A stretch of DNA of 64,000 bases from the NCBI GenBank assembly GCA_002964805.2, contig PUDQ02000001.1, positions 1,698,001-1,762,000 on the forward strand, written 5' to 3'. Under the pieces are notes generated by a model. It was not told where the DNA came from, did not search any database, and saw only the letters and a list, made by a program, of their open reading frames with translations. Positions 33,951-48,400 of the stretch are shown piece by piece. Positions within the stretch are counted from its first letter, which is position 1. Every line of letters starts with the position of its first letter. The DNA is from Trametes villosa. Lineage: Eukaryota; Basidiomycota; Agaricomycetes; Polyporales; Polyporaceae. The position numbers and the translations under genes are program-made.

Positions 33951-35731
33951 TTTGGATGGGAAACTGAGAATGGGAGGGAGACGGACAAGACGTTACAGAC
34001 CAGAGACGAGCAGCGGCAGGAGCACAGAGAGATACAGCCCTTCAGTCAAGAAGTCCAAAGCTCGAAACACGAAAGCAGGTCGTTGAAGCGTGACAGAGGC
34101 CGAGACAGGCAGACGAGGAGGATGTGGATGGTGGCGAAGAGGCCCTGAGCGTTCAAGTGAGACGCGTCCACGCTGACCAACGAGAATAGACGCCCGTTGT
34201 GGCTTCATGGGCGCTTGTACGTCTCGGTCCCGCCATGATTGTCTTCAAGGTCTTGTCAGTCCTCTGCTTGTACAACGTTCGTCGAATCTCGCGAAGTGCA
34301 TATACTCGTCTGCTGGCCTCGTAGATAGTGGTAAGCTACAGCTACATGACTACCACTACCTGCAGCGCTCCCGCAGCATCCGAGTCGTCCAAGTTGCGAG
34401 ATATTATGGGCATAAACGCGCTCGGATAGTGAGTACTTACTCGCTATCTTGGACGGCATTGGTGACGACATGGGCTCACAACGCGCCGTCTCGCTCAATA
34501 GGAGTACTGTAGGACAAGCTGCGCGCTTGCCGGCCTTGTGAATCATAGTACTATGAACAGTCGAACCTTTGGGGGTTCGAACTTTCGAAGCTCGATGACG
34601 ACAGCTCTTCATATGCAAGCTGTACGGTGTAGCGGTGTAGGTCCCTGTTTGCGTGCTCGGTGAGCTTCATGAGGAATGCCCTGAAAGGGTAGGCTATAAG
34701 GCTTCGAGGGGTCTCTGCGCCACCGGGGAGTATGCAACTGACGATGGTCCGAGCGAGCCATCCCGGTATGCCACGGTATCCTGAGTCCCTGCTCACCGCG
34801 CCCCACGAGCGGTTGGGGTTGTCTACCGCTGAAGGTGGGCCTATACGCATGAAACGTGCTAGGGTATACTGACGTACGATATAGGTATCACCTAGGCCCC
34901 TTCCCGCCTACAAGAAGTGCGATGCCGATGGAGGGATTGCAGGAGCACGTCCGGCCTCAAGGTGAGAACCACCTTCGCCCAGAGATTCCGCAGCTGCGAT
35001 GGTGTTGCTCTCTATCCGACTCTCCATCCGACTGACGTGCCACAGGGTATATGGGGTTGTCACCAAGGGGCAGAGTGAACAGCAACAAGGTATGCATACG
35101 CGGCAGGGAGTGACGAGTCTGCTCTGACCTCTGCTGTCCCTCCGCACCCAGCCTCGGGTCGGACACGTTCCGTGACGCCGACGGTCATGCGCTTGCCGTG
35201 GCTACCGAGAGCCCCGGAGAAGTTGATCGAAGCCACTGCCCGCACCGAGGAGCATCGATTTACGGTGCAACGGTCCTCGAAACGGATTGACGTCGGCAGT
35301 TCCTCTCCTGAATTTCTGCTGTTCATCTGGCGGAGGCGTCAAGGCATGCACATGCTGTCCTCGCATCAACCCTTCTCGTTCGGTTTGGGCGGCCTTCGTG
35401 CCGAACGAACCAAGTGGCGATCACCCGGTGCCCCCGGTCGCACGACTTCCGAGAAAGTGCTAAACCTGGGTACAACACACACGCGGCAGCATGGTATGGT
35501 GGCCCAGACGGTCAGGTGAAGAACGACCCACTTGGCCGAATATATCGACCGCTGCCGTCGACCACCCAAACCATAACACTTACCATTCTCAGCCTACGTC
35601 ATATTTCTGGACTCCGTGCGCATCTTGATCCGCTCAGCTTGCCAGCCCCACGGTGCATACAAGGTCCGTCCCCGCCCCCTCCAGCTCAATAATGTCTATT
35701 CATTATCTCCGCTCAGGGCCTGCACCTCTGG

Positions 35732-35746
35732 CCCCGCCGCGCGGGG
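35732..35746. promoter_or_regulatory. Inverted pair of GCGGGG motifs upstream of the cellobiohydrolase
   Basis: CCCCGC at 35732-35737 and GCGGGG at 35741-35746 form an inverted repeat about 530 bp upstream of the GH7 start. Both fit SYGGRG, the binding site of the carbon-catabolite repressor CreA/Cre1, whose sites often act in pairs in cellulase promoters. Function here is inferred. Confidence 0.4.
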
Positions 35747-36190
35747 CATTTGCGCGTATTCGGGGCCGATCAGACGTCACGAAGTGCCTAACATAATATT
35801 AGACGGGCGGAAACGGACACTCGTCGGACGTCGCGGCCGCTCTTCGTGCACCCTTAACGGGGATTGCCTACGCAGCGTAACACGAGCTATTTTTGTCAAG
35901 GGGACCTTGGGACCAACGTCCGTCTAAAAATTCGGTACCTCTTCGGGTCGAGCGAACATCACCAACACCCGGACACGGCCAGAGAAGCACTGGCGAGTCA
36001 CGCCTCTCCACCTGCACACTCGGTCCCTCCTCGGTGGGCCATATTCCTGTCCCTACAACGCCTTCGACGATGCGTTGTGCAGCGCATCTCTGACAGGTGA
36101 GCGATGCGCTGTATTGCAGGCTGACCGGCCGCAATGGCTGCCTCGCGATGACCAGAGTGGACAACCGCACCGTACGCTCCTCGTGGAACG

Positions 36191-36197
36191 TATAAAA
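36191..36197 (+). promoter_or_regulatory. TATA box of the GH7 gene
   Basis: TATAAAA, 80 bp upstream of the ATG at 36277. The position and perfect match fit a strongly regulated cellulase gene. Confidence 0.65.
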
Positions 36198-36276
36198 GGT
36201 GCTACGAGTTGTCGACAGTCTGCATCGAGCCAGCAGTCGCCTCTCGACAACCCGTCCTCGGTACATCCTCATCGCC

Positions 36277-37758
36277 ATGTTCCCCGCAGTCTCCCTCCTC
36301 GCGTTCTCCCTCCTCGCGACCGTCTACGGTCAGCAGGTCGGCACCCTCACGGCCGAGAACCACCCCCGCCTGCAGATCCAGCAGTGCTCGGGCAAGAACA
36401 ACTGCCAGACCCAGCAGCACTCCGTCGTCCTCGACTCCAACTGGCGCTGGCTGCACTCCACCAGCGGCAGCACCAACTGCTACACCGGCAACACCTGGGA
36501 CGCCTCCCTCTGCCCCGACGCCGCGACCTGCGCGCAGAACTGCGCCCTCGACGGCGCCGACTACGCTGGTACGCCGCTCTCGCACCGCTCGCTGACCCCG
36601 CCCGCATGCTCACCGACGGGTTCACAGGCACTTACGGCATCACCACCAGCGGCAACGCGCTCACGCTCAAGTTCGTGACCCAGGGCCCGTACTCGAAGAA
36701 CATCGGCTCGCGCGTGTACCTCATGGACGCCAACGACCAGAAGTACGAGCTGTTCAACATGAAGAACCAGGAGTTCACCTTCGACGTCGACATGTCGAAC
36801 CTCCCCTGCGGTCTCAACGGCGCGCTCTACTTCGTCGAGATGGACGCCGACGGTGGCGCTTCCCGCTTCCCGACCAACAAGGCTGGCGCCAAGTACGGAA
36901 CTGGCTACTGCGACACCCAGTGCCCGCAGGACATCAAGTTCATCAACGGCCAGGTCTGCATGGCTCCTCACATTCACTTGACACCCGCTCACCTGTCCCG
37001 TCCAGGCCAACATCGAGGGCTGGGAGGGCTCCCCCTCTGACCCGAACGCGGGCTCCGGCAACTTCGGCACGTGCTGTAACGAGATGGACGTCTGGGAGGC
37101 CAACAAGAACGGCGCGGCGTTCACGCCCCACGTCTGCTCCGTCCAGGGCCAGACGCGCTGCTCGGGCACCCAGTGCGGCGACGGCGACGAGCGGTACGAC
37201 GGCATCTGCGACAAGGACGGCTGCGACTTCAACTCGTTCCGCATGGGCGACCAGACCTTCCTCGGCCCGGGGAAGACGGTCGACACGAACCAGAAGTTCA
37301 CGGTCGTGACCCAGTTCCTGACGAACAACAACCAGACGTCCGGCCAGCTCTCCGAGATCCGCCGCCTGTACGTGCAGAACGGCAAGGTCATCGCGAACTC
37401 GAAGACGAACATCCCCGGCCTCGCGACGTTCGACTCGATCACCGACGAGTTCTGCAACGCGCAGAAGCAGGTCTTCGGCGACACCAACACGTTCGAGCAG
37501 CTCGGCGGCCTCAACCAGATGGGCCAGTCCTTCCAGAACGGCATGGCCCTCGTCATGTCCATCTGGGACGACCACGCCGCCGGCATGCTCTGGCTCGACG
37601 CCGACTACCCCACCGACGTCCCCGCCACCAACCCCGGTGTTTCCCGCGGCACGTGCTCGTCGACCTCCGGCGACCCCGAGACCATCGAGAACAGCGAGGC
37701 CAACTCGTCCGTCACTTTCTCGAACATCAAGGTCGGCCCCATCGGCTCGACGTTCTGA
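36277..37758 (+). CDS. GH7 reducing-end cellobiohydrolase (CBHI type), no CBM1
   Basis: Secreted processive cellulase releasing cellobiose from the reducing ends of cellulose. Exons 36277-36568, 36628-36953 and 37006-37758 sum to 1,371 nt, 456 residues. Signal peptide of about 18 residues ([17 protein letters not shown]), mature start [12 protein letters not shown]. Catalytic signature NEMDVWEAN supplies the nucleophile and acid/base glutamates plus the assisting Asp. Many cysteines of the disulfide pattern are present ([47 protein letters not shown]). It ends at VGPIGSTF without linker or cellulose-binding module, so it is a single-domain form. Coding GC and codon bias are high, as for a highly expressed gene. 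A GH7 endoglucanase is less likely because the exo-type loop regions ([22 protein letters not shown]) are retained. Confidence 0.96.
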
Positions 37759-38136
37759 GCGCGCATAGGTACGTGCAGGACGCCTGGTTGCTTGGTACCA
37801 CTCGCTCATCCTCCCATTCCAGACTTGCCGCGCGGTTCCGCGAGAGAAAAGGGCCGGTTCCGGTTTCTGTATCTCTTTCTGCTCTCATGGTCACGGGCTC
37901 TTGATGTAACCGACGAATCCTACGCGAAACAGCAGAAATTTCCTCTCAATATCTTGTGTGCTGTAGTGAACCTACAACTTCCGAAAACCTCACAACATAT
38001 TGAGCAATACAAGCGGCGGTAGAGATACATGGGGTTACTATCGGTACACATTTCACTGGTGAGGCACTTCCTTGAGCAACCTGTCCATCTTCTGGCGAGC
38101 ACTACCTGCGTATGCGCCCTTCAGAGAACGTCTGTG

Positions 38137-39193
38137 TCAGATACCAGGTGAACTGTGAAGGAGAAAGTCGATGCATACTCCAAATAACACGGTGTGATTC
38201 AGATAGTGGTAGAGTTGGTACAATTCCTGTCGTAGAGCGTACTGTTCCTGAGGCTCGGACTTTGGGAGGTGTTCGTGGTAGGTTGTGTAGAAGGACTCTG
38301 GTATGCCTCCGAACATTCGCCCAATAGCCAGGCTACGGAGTACTGTTCATGTTCTTATTCAAGCAGTAGGGCTTTCGAGAGTACTCACTCTGCCTCATTG
38401 TGTCCGAAGTACGATGAAGGATCAAAAACTACTGGCTCCCCAGTGGTCCGGTCTACTCCTGTGTTACCACTCTAGGATATGGCCCGGTGATGTTACAACG
38501 GCACGAAATGCTGTGCATGCAGGAACCTAACTTACCCACAAGTCGCCATGAAGCAAAACAGGGTGGATAACCAGGGGGCCGAGCAGCTCCGGGATGACCC
38601 TGCCCATCGCGGTTTGAGCGGTTTGCTCGACGAACGGTACGCCACACCCACCGTTGCCTCACATCCTGAATTTGCTTACATAGGGCCTCGTAGCCTCCGC
38701 GAGCCTTGAGTTTATCCGCGAGGCCTCCAACCAACGCATCGAAGCACTCCGGCCACGTTTCGTACCATCCGTTGTCCTGTCGGGTCTGGCCACAGTACGT
38801 GGGTACATGGAAGCCAAAACCCTTCGGACTCTTGTACGTGTGCAGCTCCGTGGCCAAGCGTTTTGCGAGGACCTTGGCCGCTGAGGGCGAGAGCGATCCG
38901 ATATCCTTGTACTCCGACAAGAAGTACGGCCTTTCCACGTCGCCGTCGCGCTCCGCCAAGCTAGAGTCTATGATGGCGCAGTCTATCAGCCTGGGAGCAA
39001 GCCCCGGGGCGGCCCGCTCTATCGCCCTGAGCGACTCTGCCTCTCCGATATATTGGTCTGCGTCCCTTCTGCTCCCGAGCTTGGAGAAGTACCGCTGCCC
39101 GGTGGATGACCGGAGAGAGGAGCCATCCGAAATGAGAGAGATGTTGGGGTCTTCGCGCTGGAGAAGCTGTTCGAAGACGCGATGTGCGCGCAT
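38137..39193 (-). CDS. Fructosamine-3-kinase-like protein (FN3K family)
   Basis: Protein-kinase-like small-molecule kinase that phosphorylates glycated amines to trigger deglycation; cytosolic. Exons 39193-38652, 38599-38536, 38471-38389 and 38332-38137 sum to 885 nt, 294 residues (human FN3K 309). Features: nucleotide-binding Lys in RYFSKLGS, YIGEAESLRAI, LATELH, FGFHVPTYCGQTRQDNGWY, catalytic HGDLW, metal-binding FDPSSYFGHNEAD, and GRMFGGIP. The first intron (38600-38651) starts GTGGGT and is needed; without it the frame seems to shift before the HGDLW block. The 3' end is uncertain: reading through gives the stop at 38137. A further intron would add a short tail (SARQKMDRLLKEV) ending at 38053, but its phases do not match. 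The start is the ATG at 39193; the frame further upstream begins only with TTG. Confidence 0.82.
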
Positions 39194-39654
39194 GACTCGC
39201 AATCGGACTCGTAAGACCTCGATCGGACGGTTGTTGGGTATGCGAGCGATAGGAGGAGATGCGCGTGCAGAAGAAAGCAGTTATTGCATGCGAGCTCCAG
39301 TCGCTGTGCGCCAAAGCCGACAAAGTCGGAGTGGAAGCGAATGACGCCATGGCTTCACCGTGCGGTATGGCCGGACCGGTTCCTGTGGTCGATCCGATTG
39401 GATCCTCGCTCAGGCTCGCCGTCCCCTCCCCGCATGCCCTCGATCGTCTTGCAGCCGGCCGTCGGTGGGCGAGGTCAATCGCTCAGCTGCCCGCTGGGGT
39501 ATATATACAACGGAGGGATATACCTATGCTCACAAGCAGACTCGTCCTACGCGTCTTTGCTTACCAGCCGTCTCTGCTCCAGTGTTCCCCGATCCCGACC
39601 CGGTTTCCTGTATCTTTCAGCCACAGCACCAACCTAACTGCAAGATACCGCAAG
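39194..39654. other. Divergent promoter region, FN3K-like and OYE genes
   Basis: 461 bp with no gene; it serves both flanking genes. TATATATA at 39500-39507 lies 148 bp before the oxidoreductase ATG and is the best core-promoter element. Confidence 0.5.
39500..39507 (+). promoter_or_regulatory. TATA-like element of the OYE gene
   Basis: TATATATA, 148 bp upstream of the start at 39655. AT-rich island in a GC-rich promoter. Confidence 0.5.
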
Positions 39655-41405
<1,751 letters not shown>

Positions 41406-41655
41406 ATGCTGTCGAATCCCACTGTACAATAGAATAGAATGACATACCTGGAAGAAATGTATACTGTCTTGCGATGCAATGGTTGCGAACGTGCAAAGAG
41501 AGTGCCGTGAATGAGGAGATTATGCTTGCGTGGGTAGGCTATTCTACATGCTATTGTTCGGGTCCACTGTCCGTTGTATAGATTTCTAGAGTATGTGTTC
41601 TAGACTTCTCTATATTGCTGGGGTTAGCCTGTAGCGTTGAGATCAGCATGCATAA

Positions 41656-44092
41656 TCATCGTGGGGAGAAGATGAAGCAAGGTATGACGGACCAGTCGTA
41701 TTTGACCAGGTCGTCGGCGTTGACGAAGGCCGCCGATGCTAATTCCCTCGCTTCCATCCATACCCAAACCTGAGGCTAAGGTGTCAGCCGCAGTCGCCCG
41801 GAGAGATGATTTAGGACGCACCTTCAAGAACGCGCCGACGTCTCCAGAAGGCAGTTGCGTCATCGTCTCCTGCGTCGACATCTGGCGACCGAGCTGGCGC
41901 AAGATCGGCAGCGCGCTCTTGAACAGGTCCAAATCCGGGTCTAGCTGTCTACCGATCCCCTCTAGCAGGAGGATCGAGATGACCGTGTTCACGAAGTCGC
42001 CCTCCATCTTGACGTGGTGCTTGCGGACCGCCTTGAGCACCTCCGTGAGGATGTCCGAGATCTTGATCTGCCCGAGCGAGAACGTCTTGCGCTTCACGTT
42101 GAGCACGATGTGCTGCATGCGCAGCGCGAACGTCTCGACGTCGATCGCGAGCTCGGGCGTGCGGCAGCGCTCGACCATGAGCGTCCCCGCGCGGTACCCG
42201 TCGAACTCGGCGACGGCGCGGAAGAGCTCGATGAAGTTCGAGCGGTTCACCGTGTTCAGCGTCGTCACGAGCCCCGCGTCGACGAAGACGATCTCGGGCA
42301 GCCAGCCGTCCTGCTTGACCTGCTCAAGCGCGGCGCGCCACTGCTCGGGCGAGTGCGAGAGGGAGCGGAGGTGGTTCACGATGTCGTCCGCGGATTGGGT
42401 GGGCACAATGGGCGTAGATGATGAGAGGTCAACGACGCCCGGAGTGGTTCCGGTGAGACGCTTGACGATAGACGTCCATGAGCGTTCCATCTCGGGTACG
42501 CGCGGCCTCGTGAACTTGATCATGATGTTGCCGGGGTGCAGGTCGGAATGTACGAAGTTGTCCAGGAGCAGCATGTTCTGCGGGGCCGTTCGTCACCTCA
42601 GCCGTTATATGCACAGTTTCGGTGCAAACTCACCAGGAAAGCGTCCAGGCCGACCTCGGCGAGGGTATCGTTGAACGGACCACCGCCATTTCGGAGGAAC
42701 GCCTCCAAGGGCAGCGCGTTTTCGTACTCCTCCACCAGAAGGTCCTTGGTACTCCAAACCTGGAGCGGCCGGGGGAACGTCACGGGCAGCTTGCGAGCCT
42801 CGAAGTTCTTCTCGAATTTCCCCAGGTTCTCCGCCTCTATGCGCAGGTCGAGTTGCTCGTGCATCATCTGTCCAAAGACGGCGACCTCCTCGGGGAGCGA
42901 TAGCCACTCCATGCCCGGGAAGAGCGTGATGACATTCGCGAAAAAGCCCATGATGCTGAGGTCCCTGTTGATCATCTTCGAGACATGCGGGTGGAGGACT
43001 TTAATGGCTACGGAGGCGGTGGGTACTAGAGGCGGAGGTTCCTGCACAAGTGCGGGAGGCAGGACCGCTTTCCGTCTACCGCGACGTTTGGGTGAGAGGT
43101 GGGACGGCGGAATTAGATCCTGCTTCAAGGTCGCCCTGTAGACCTAAACGAAGATCAGCAACATGGTCCATGCGAGCCAAGGGGTGGGCGAGAACTCACC
43201 TGAGCAATTGCTCCGGTACCAATGGGGGTGTCGTCAAACTCTTCGAAAACCTCTTCGAACGGCCGCTGGAAGACGTCCTCGATGACCTTCTTGGTGTGCG
43301 ACAGTCGATGTGCCTTTCCGCGCGAATGTAACGCGCCCATACGTTCGCATAACGCCGCGGGGAAGAGGTCTGCACGCGAAGCAGCCCACTGGGCCAACTG
43401 TTCAGGAAAAGGTATCGTCAGTTCCACTCCTGTATACAACGCGTGAAGACATCAGGTGCGTCTTCTCGGCATTCCTCGGTTGACAGACGCACACGGCGCC
43501 GAGGTGCATAGGATACCAGTGTACTGCTCACCTTGATGAATGTTGGACCAGCGCGCTGCATCTGTCCTGTAAGGAAGCCGTACCACCAGACCGCACCCCA
43601 CCGATCACCCCGCAGTCGCTCCTCGGGTTGGCCAATGACGAGCATGGGGGCCGCCAAGAGGACAGGGACGAAAACGCAGCACAGGTATACGAACCGCTTC
43701 GCAGTGAGGATGGGCTCTATCAGCCGCTCGCGCAGGAAGGTCAATATGCGCCCTAGGAGAGAACGGTCAGACTCCGAGGGCGACATGATCATAGGCTCCA
43801 GGGTCTCCCGCGCGGGCGAGCAGGGAATGAGGGTAGGGGAGGAGAAGACATTATGGGATTCCTTAGGTCGAGGAGCAGCATAGAAAGCTAAACCGCCTGC
43901 AACTGGCACGACCCAGAGGAGCTTCCTAGAGAAGAGCGAATGGTGGATATTAGGCCGCGAACCGACTGGGGAGTGGAATCGCGAGGCTTGGTGCCAGTTT
44001 GGTACGCGTCGGATGGGGAGTGTGCCGCGAGAGAAGAGGGACTGCTTTATAAGAGGTGGAAAAAGCGCAGAGCGTAAAGCCATAGCTGGCAT
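41656..44092 (-). CDS. UbiB-family (ABC1/ADCK) atypical kinase, CQD1/YPL109C-like
   Basis: Mitochondrial atypical kinase/ATPase related to yeast Cqd1, which affects coenzyme Q distribution and phospholipid homeostasis. Five exons (44092-43532, 43397-43200, 43143-42634, 42577-41822, 41769-41656) sum to 2,139 nt, 712 residues. The N terminus is basic and non-acidic (presequence), with a TM-like stretch LLWVVPVAGGLAFYAA and a second VYLCCVFVPVLLAAPMLVI. Kinase-like landmarks: KLAQWAASRADLFP in place of the family KxGQ, IGTGAIAQVYRA (Ala-rich nucleotide loop), VAIKVLHP, RIEAENL, FVHSDLHPGNIM (catalytic loop) and FVDAGLV (metal-binding). Intron 1 is 134 bp. In several Agaricomycetes this gene lies close to the HD mating-type locus, which fits its place here. 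Confidence 0.9.
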
Positions 44093-45452
44093 GAGGACAT
44101 TCTGGATGACCCCGAGAGCAGTGGAGGGAGCGGGTGGACGGTGTCCAGGACGAGGATGGCGAGGACGCGCTCAAACTCGGAGGACGTCTCGGAGTCGGAA
44201 GCTTTCACGCGCGTCTCTCCCAACTACGTAGTCCCACGTGCCGAGCCTCCCCTGCCCGGATCACCAGGAACGCGCGGCTACGCGCCGTGTCTTCGCAACA
44301 ACTCGTGTCTACTGAACGGCTCAAACACCTCGTACTCGCCAGACACAGTAACGTCTTCATCGGCACGTCTCTATAGGCCATGCTTCAAAAGCTATTTAAT
44401 GTGCGGTATCTTGCAACGTAGCGCAGCATTAACCCCCCGCATTGAGTTGGGAGGTACGACCGCCAACAATCTTGTAGGCGTTCTTCTCTAGCCCGATGTG
44501 CTTGCGCAAGTTTGGTATGTCTGGCATTTGTTATGGTGTTAGTTGACTATATACTGTCGATGTGCGGTAACTGGCCTAGCATCGAGCTCCTGCTGCAACA
44601 TTCGGACAAGCTTTCCCTGCTTCAGCATCGCGCCAGGAACGGGTACGTCGGTATCTGTTAAAGACACCGTACTCACAGCTCTCGACCCCTCGGAACCCTT
44701 CGGAACCACCCACATTCAATTCGCGCCGGTACAGACAGGTACGCTCTCGCTGGAACCTCTCAGCTTATACTTCGCTCGTTCCTAGAGTGGACGCTGCTTG
44801 CGATAGCCCTGGTATGTAATGCAGAACCTGCTGTTACCTGTAAGTGACCATCTCAATTCTTTGGACGTCTGAAGCGCGCTGACATCATATAGAGAATGAG
44901 CAGAGGTACCATTAGTACTGCTGAGGTTCTTCCTCTTATCGCCCCCATCGATTGTCCCACAGCCGCTTCGAGCCTCGGCCTGGTACTGGCCTGGCATGAG
45001 AACAGGGCCGTTGGCGTTGAATGAGACGGGCTGCTTTGCTTCGTAACTTCGAGGATACGCCGCCGGATCAGATCAATGGGGGAAATGGCAGCCTACTCAT
45101 CGCACGTAGAGCGGTCATACCATTTGCTATGCAGTACTCAGGAGTATGCCTACATGCTTGCAGAGTACTGTACGGGCTCTTGGCGGTCTACAGCATGCAT
45201 ATCTGGGTCGTGCACGCACCAACGGTTTGTCCGCCGTTCGTATGGGGTTGTGCCGTGGGGAAGGAGTGGGAGGACCCATGGGGTTTGCTGGAAGAATTTT
45301 GATGATGGGACACATAATGCTTACGTAAAGCTAGATAGTCGGGTGGGCGGGACGGCAGCGGCGAGAAATGGGCGCTTGAACACTAAGTTGCCCTTCGTCT
45401 TCCTCCCTCTGCGTCGTCGACGCCGCTCTCTCTCTTGCCGAGCCTCGCGCTC
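44093..45452. other. Divergent intergenic region between CQD1-like gene and glycogenin
   Basis: 1.36 kb. Plus-strand frames at 44,134-44,491 and 44,543-44,785 are short, lack family residues and cannot be spliced into a start-to-stop gene. No repeat or RNA gene seen. It should hold the promoters of both neighbours. Confidence 0.4.
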
Positions 45453-48400
45453 ATGGACGCTCCTTATGCCTTCGCAACCCTCGTAACCTCAGATCACTAT
45501 CTTCCCGGTGCTCTTGCTGTTGCGGCGGCCATCAAGGATCTTCACGCGCCTCCCTCCGCCTCTCCAGAGGTCCCTTTCCAGACAGTATGTCTGGTCACTC
45601 CGGAGACGGTCGACGTGTCGTCCATCAAGCTCTTGCGAAGGGCCTTTGATCTTGTCATTGGCGTTGAGGTCATAGAGGAGGAAAATGGGACAGGACTGCA
45701 GCTGCTCGGTATGTCGTGCGCTCTCCCGCTTTTGATTGACGGCCGAATCCCGACGCGTTTTGGGGCGCGCATGCACTACACCTTCACTGTTGTGCATGCA
45801 AATCTCAAAGATGGCTCACGGGTGCTGTTTGGTTGCGTGTTATAACCGTTTCCAGTGATTCTGAGGCGCATATAGTCACCTATCTGCTCGCCGCACCTAC
45901 TGAGTTCGACATATACTCAATGTATGCGTCTCATTCACAGGTCGCCCGGACCTCAGCCAGGTCCTCACCAAACTTCACGTGTTCCGGCTCACTCAATATG
46001 CCAAAATCGTCTTCCTCGACGCGGACGTGCTCCCGATACGGCCACTATCGCACCTGTTGACTCTCCCCCACGAGTTCGCTGCTGTACCCGATGTTGGCTG
46101 GCCGGACATCTTCAACTCGGGCGTCATGGTCCTGACGCCTGGGGAAGAGAAGTTCAAGGAGCTTACCGAGCTGCTCAAGACGAAGGGCACGTGGGACGGC
46201 GGCGACCAAGGATTACTCAACGAGTGGAGGGGCGGGGACTGGCACAGGCTCAGCTTTACGTATAACACTACGCCCACCGCTGCCTACACGTGAGTCTTTC
46301 ATTCTCACCCGTCGCCTGACCTGACAGCTGAACGAACGAACGAATTTAGCTACGCGCCTGCGTATGAGCGTTTCGGGTCCCAGATATCTGCCATTCACTT
46401 CATTGGACCCAACAAGCCATGGGTTTCGATTACGTATCGCCCGCCGGGCACGAAGTACGGTCAGCCTTCGAACACGACCCTGGACCCGAAGGCACCGGCG
46501 TACAACTACGACTCTCTCGTCGACCGCTGGTTCGATGTGTACGACAGGCACTACCGCTCTGAGGAGTCCCCCGAGCACGCGAACTTCGAGTTCACCCGAT
46601 ACGACTCGGCATGGGACTTTGCGTCCGGCTTTGGTGCAGAGATGGGGCGTCCCGCTTCGGGGAAACCACCGCCCGGCGGCGCACTCGGTCTGGACGATTT
46701 GCGCAAGATCGCCGTCGAGGGAATCAACAGCTACAACGCCTCCGCGCAGCAGCCTCCTCCCCGACCCAATATCGGCGAGTATCGGTCTCTACCGTTGGAG
46801 GGCCGCGTAGACTTGATGCGTCCGCGCAAGGAGCCTCCGCCTGCACGGGAGGAGGGCGGGGAGGAAGGTGGGCATGACCAGGGCGGGGACCAGGGTGGCG
46901 ATCAGAATCTGACGCCAAAGCAGGCGTTCCAAGTTCTTGAAGGCGGCGAGCTGCCCCGGATGGAGACCCTGCCCACGCCTCTCCCCAACGAAGTCCCTGG
47001 CGCGCCGTACCATGGAACACTCTCCCTTCCCCCTTCTGGGCCCCCGACCCCGTACCAGCCCCCGCAACCTGGACAGGACCAGTCCTATGCACAGCAGTAT
47101 CACGCTCCCCAGCAACAGTATGACGACTCCGAGTGGCAGGACTCCGACTTCCAACAGCAGTACTATGCACAGTACGGTGCGGCTCGTCAGCCTGACGGGT
47201 CGTACTTCCAACTTGGAATCGGTATCCCGGGCCAACCTGGCGCGATGCCGGGACACTGGTCGCCGCAAGGCGATCGGCGGTTCTGGTCGCAGACGGCGCG
47301 GCAACACGGTCTGGAAAGCGAACAGTCAGACGCAGACGATCAAGGGGAAGCCGCGCAATGGCAGCCATCTTGGAAGGCGCAAGACGCACAGCGGCCTCGT
47401 GTGTCCTCTCTCCAGAACGAGCGGCCTCACCACCATCATCACCACCACCGGTCCCAAGGCGAGCCGCAATACCACTCGCCCACGGAGCGTCATGCCCACG
47501 TCCACCATCGCGATTCGCCGCGCCAGAGCGGACAGCAGAGCCCATCGGTCTTCCCTCACCACGTGAATGCTCGTCATGGTCACCACTCCCCTCGCGGTCA
47601 CCAGTCTCCCCGAGGCCACCAGTCCCCTCGCGGTCACCACTCTCCCCGAGGCGTTCACTCACCTCGGGGACACCACTCCCCTCCGCACACTCGCCATTCG
47701 CCTCCTCTGAATGCCCCTCACTCCGGGTCTCAACAAGTTCACCAACCTCGTCCCACCCTGCACCAGCATGCCCCTCATCACCCGCACCAGCCCCAGCACC
47801 CTCATCAGCACCAGCATCATCACCAGCCCGAACCTCCTCGCCCCGTCTCGCCGCCAAAAGTATCCTGGAATCCCGCTCTGGAGCCACCTCCGAAGACGCC
47901 TCCCCCTGCCTCCGCTTTCCCTGTGGACACGTACTTTCCTAATGTGTGGGACCAGGCGCCGAGCCAAGAACACGACGCCACTCATCAGTCGTTCCCTCCG
48001 CACCTGCCCAGTCACAAGTCCGAGACGTTCTTCAACCCCCCTCCCCCGGCGGAAATACCGGAGCAGCTCCTCCGCGAGGGTCAGTACTCGAACGTGATCG
48101 GTCGCCCAGCGGAGAGCTCGCCCGGGTCTCCGCCTGTCCCTCCCACGCCCGACCCCAGCAAGCTTCACCCGATCTTCCCCTGGGAGGAGAAGCCCAGGCC
48201 AGCCCCCCGCCGTGTGTTCCCGGTGTCGGACTCTCCCCCTCCTATTGCGAAGTTCATAGAGGAGCCTCGTCCCCCCAAACCGCTTCCGAAGCAGGAGCGT
48301 ACGGCTGCGCGCTCGCACGCCCCGTCACCGACGGTCGGCCTCCCCTTCAACCTCAACCTCGCCTACCAGAACGCATGGGACACCGTGCCTAGCATCCAGC

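Larger units (their letters stand above)
33951..36276. other. Long intergenic region upstream of RPB2 and the cellobiohydrolase
   Basis: 2.3 kb between two divergently transcribed genes. The left part must hold the RPB2 promoter and the right part the cellobiohydrolase promoter. Short frames at 34,256-34,850 on the minus strand have no family features. I see no RNA gene or transposon remnant. Confidence 0.45.

Noticed and set aside
34256..34850. Two minus-strand frames upstream of RPB2
   Set aside because: Short, no family residues, and inside a promoter-rich intergenic region.
38590..38655. Apparent frameshift in the fructosamine-3-kinase-like gene before HGDLW
   Set aside because: A 52-bp intron (38600-38651, GTGGGT donor, GGGCAG acceptor) restores the frame and joins QDVRQR to VIPELLGPL as in the family. 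No pseudogene call is needed.
44134..44785. Short plus-strand frames between the CQD1-like gene and glycogenin
   Set aside because: Cannot be joined into a gene with start, splice sites and stop.
46724..47887. 387-codon minus-strand frame
   Set aside because: Antisense of the low-complexity glycogenin tail.
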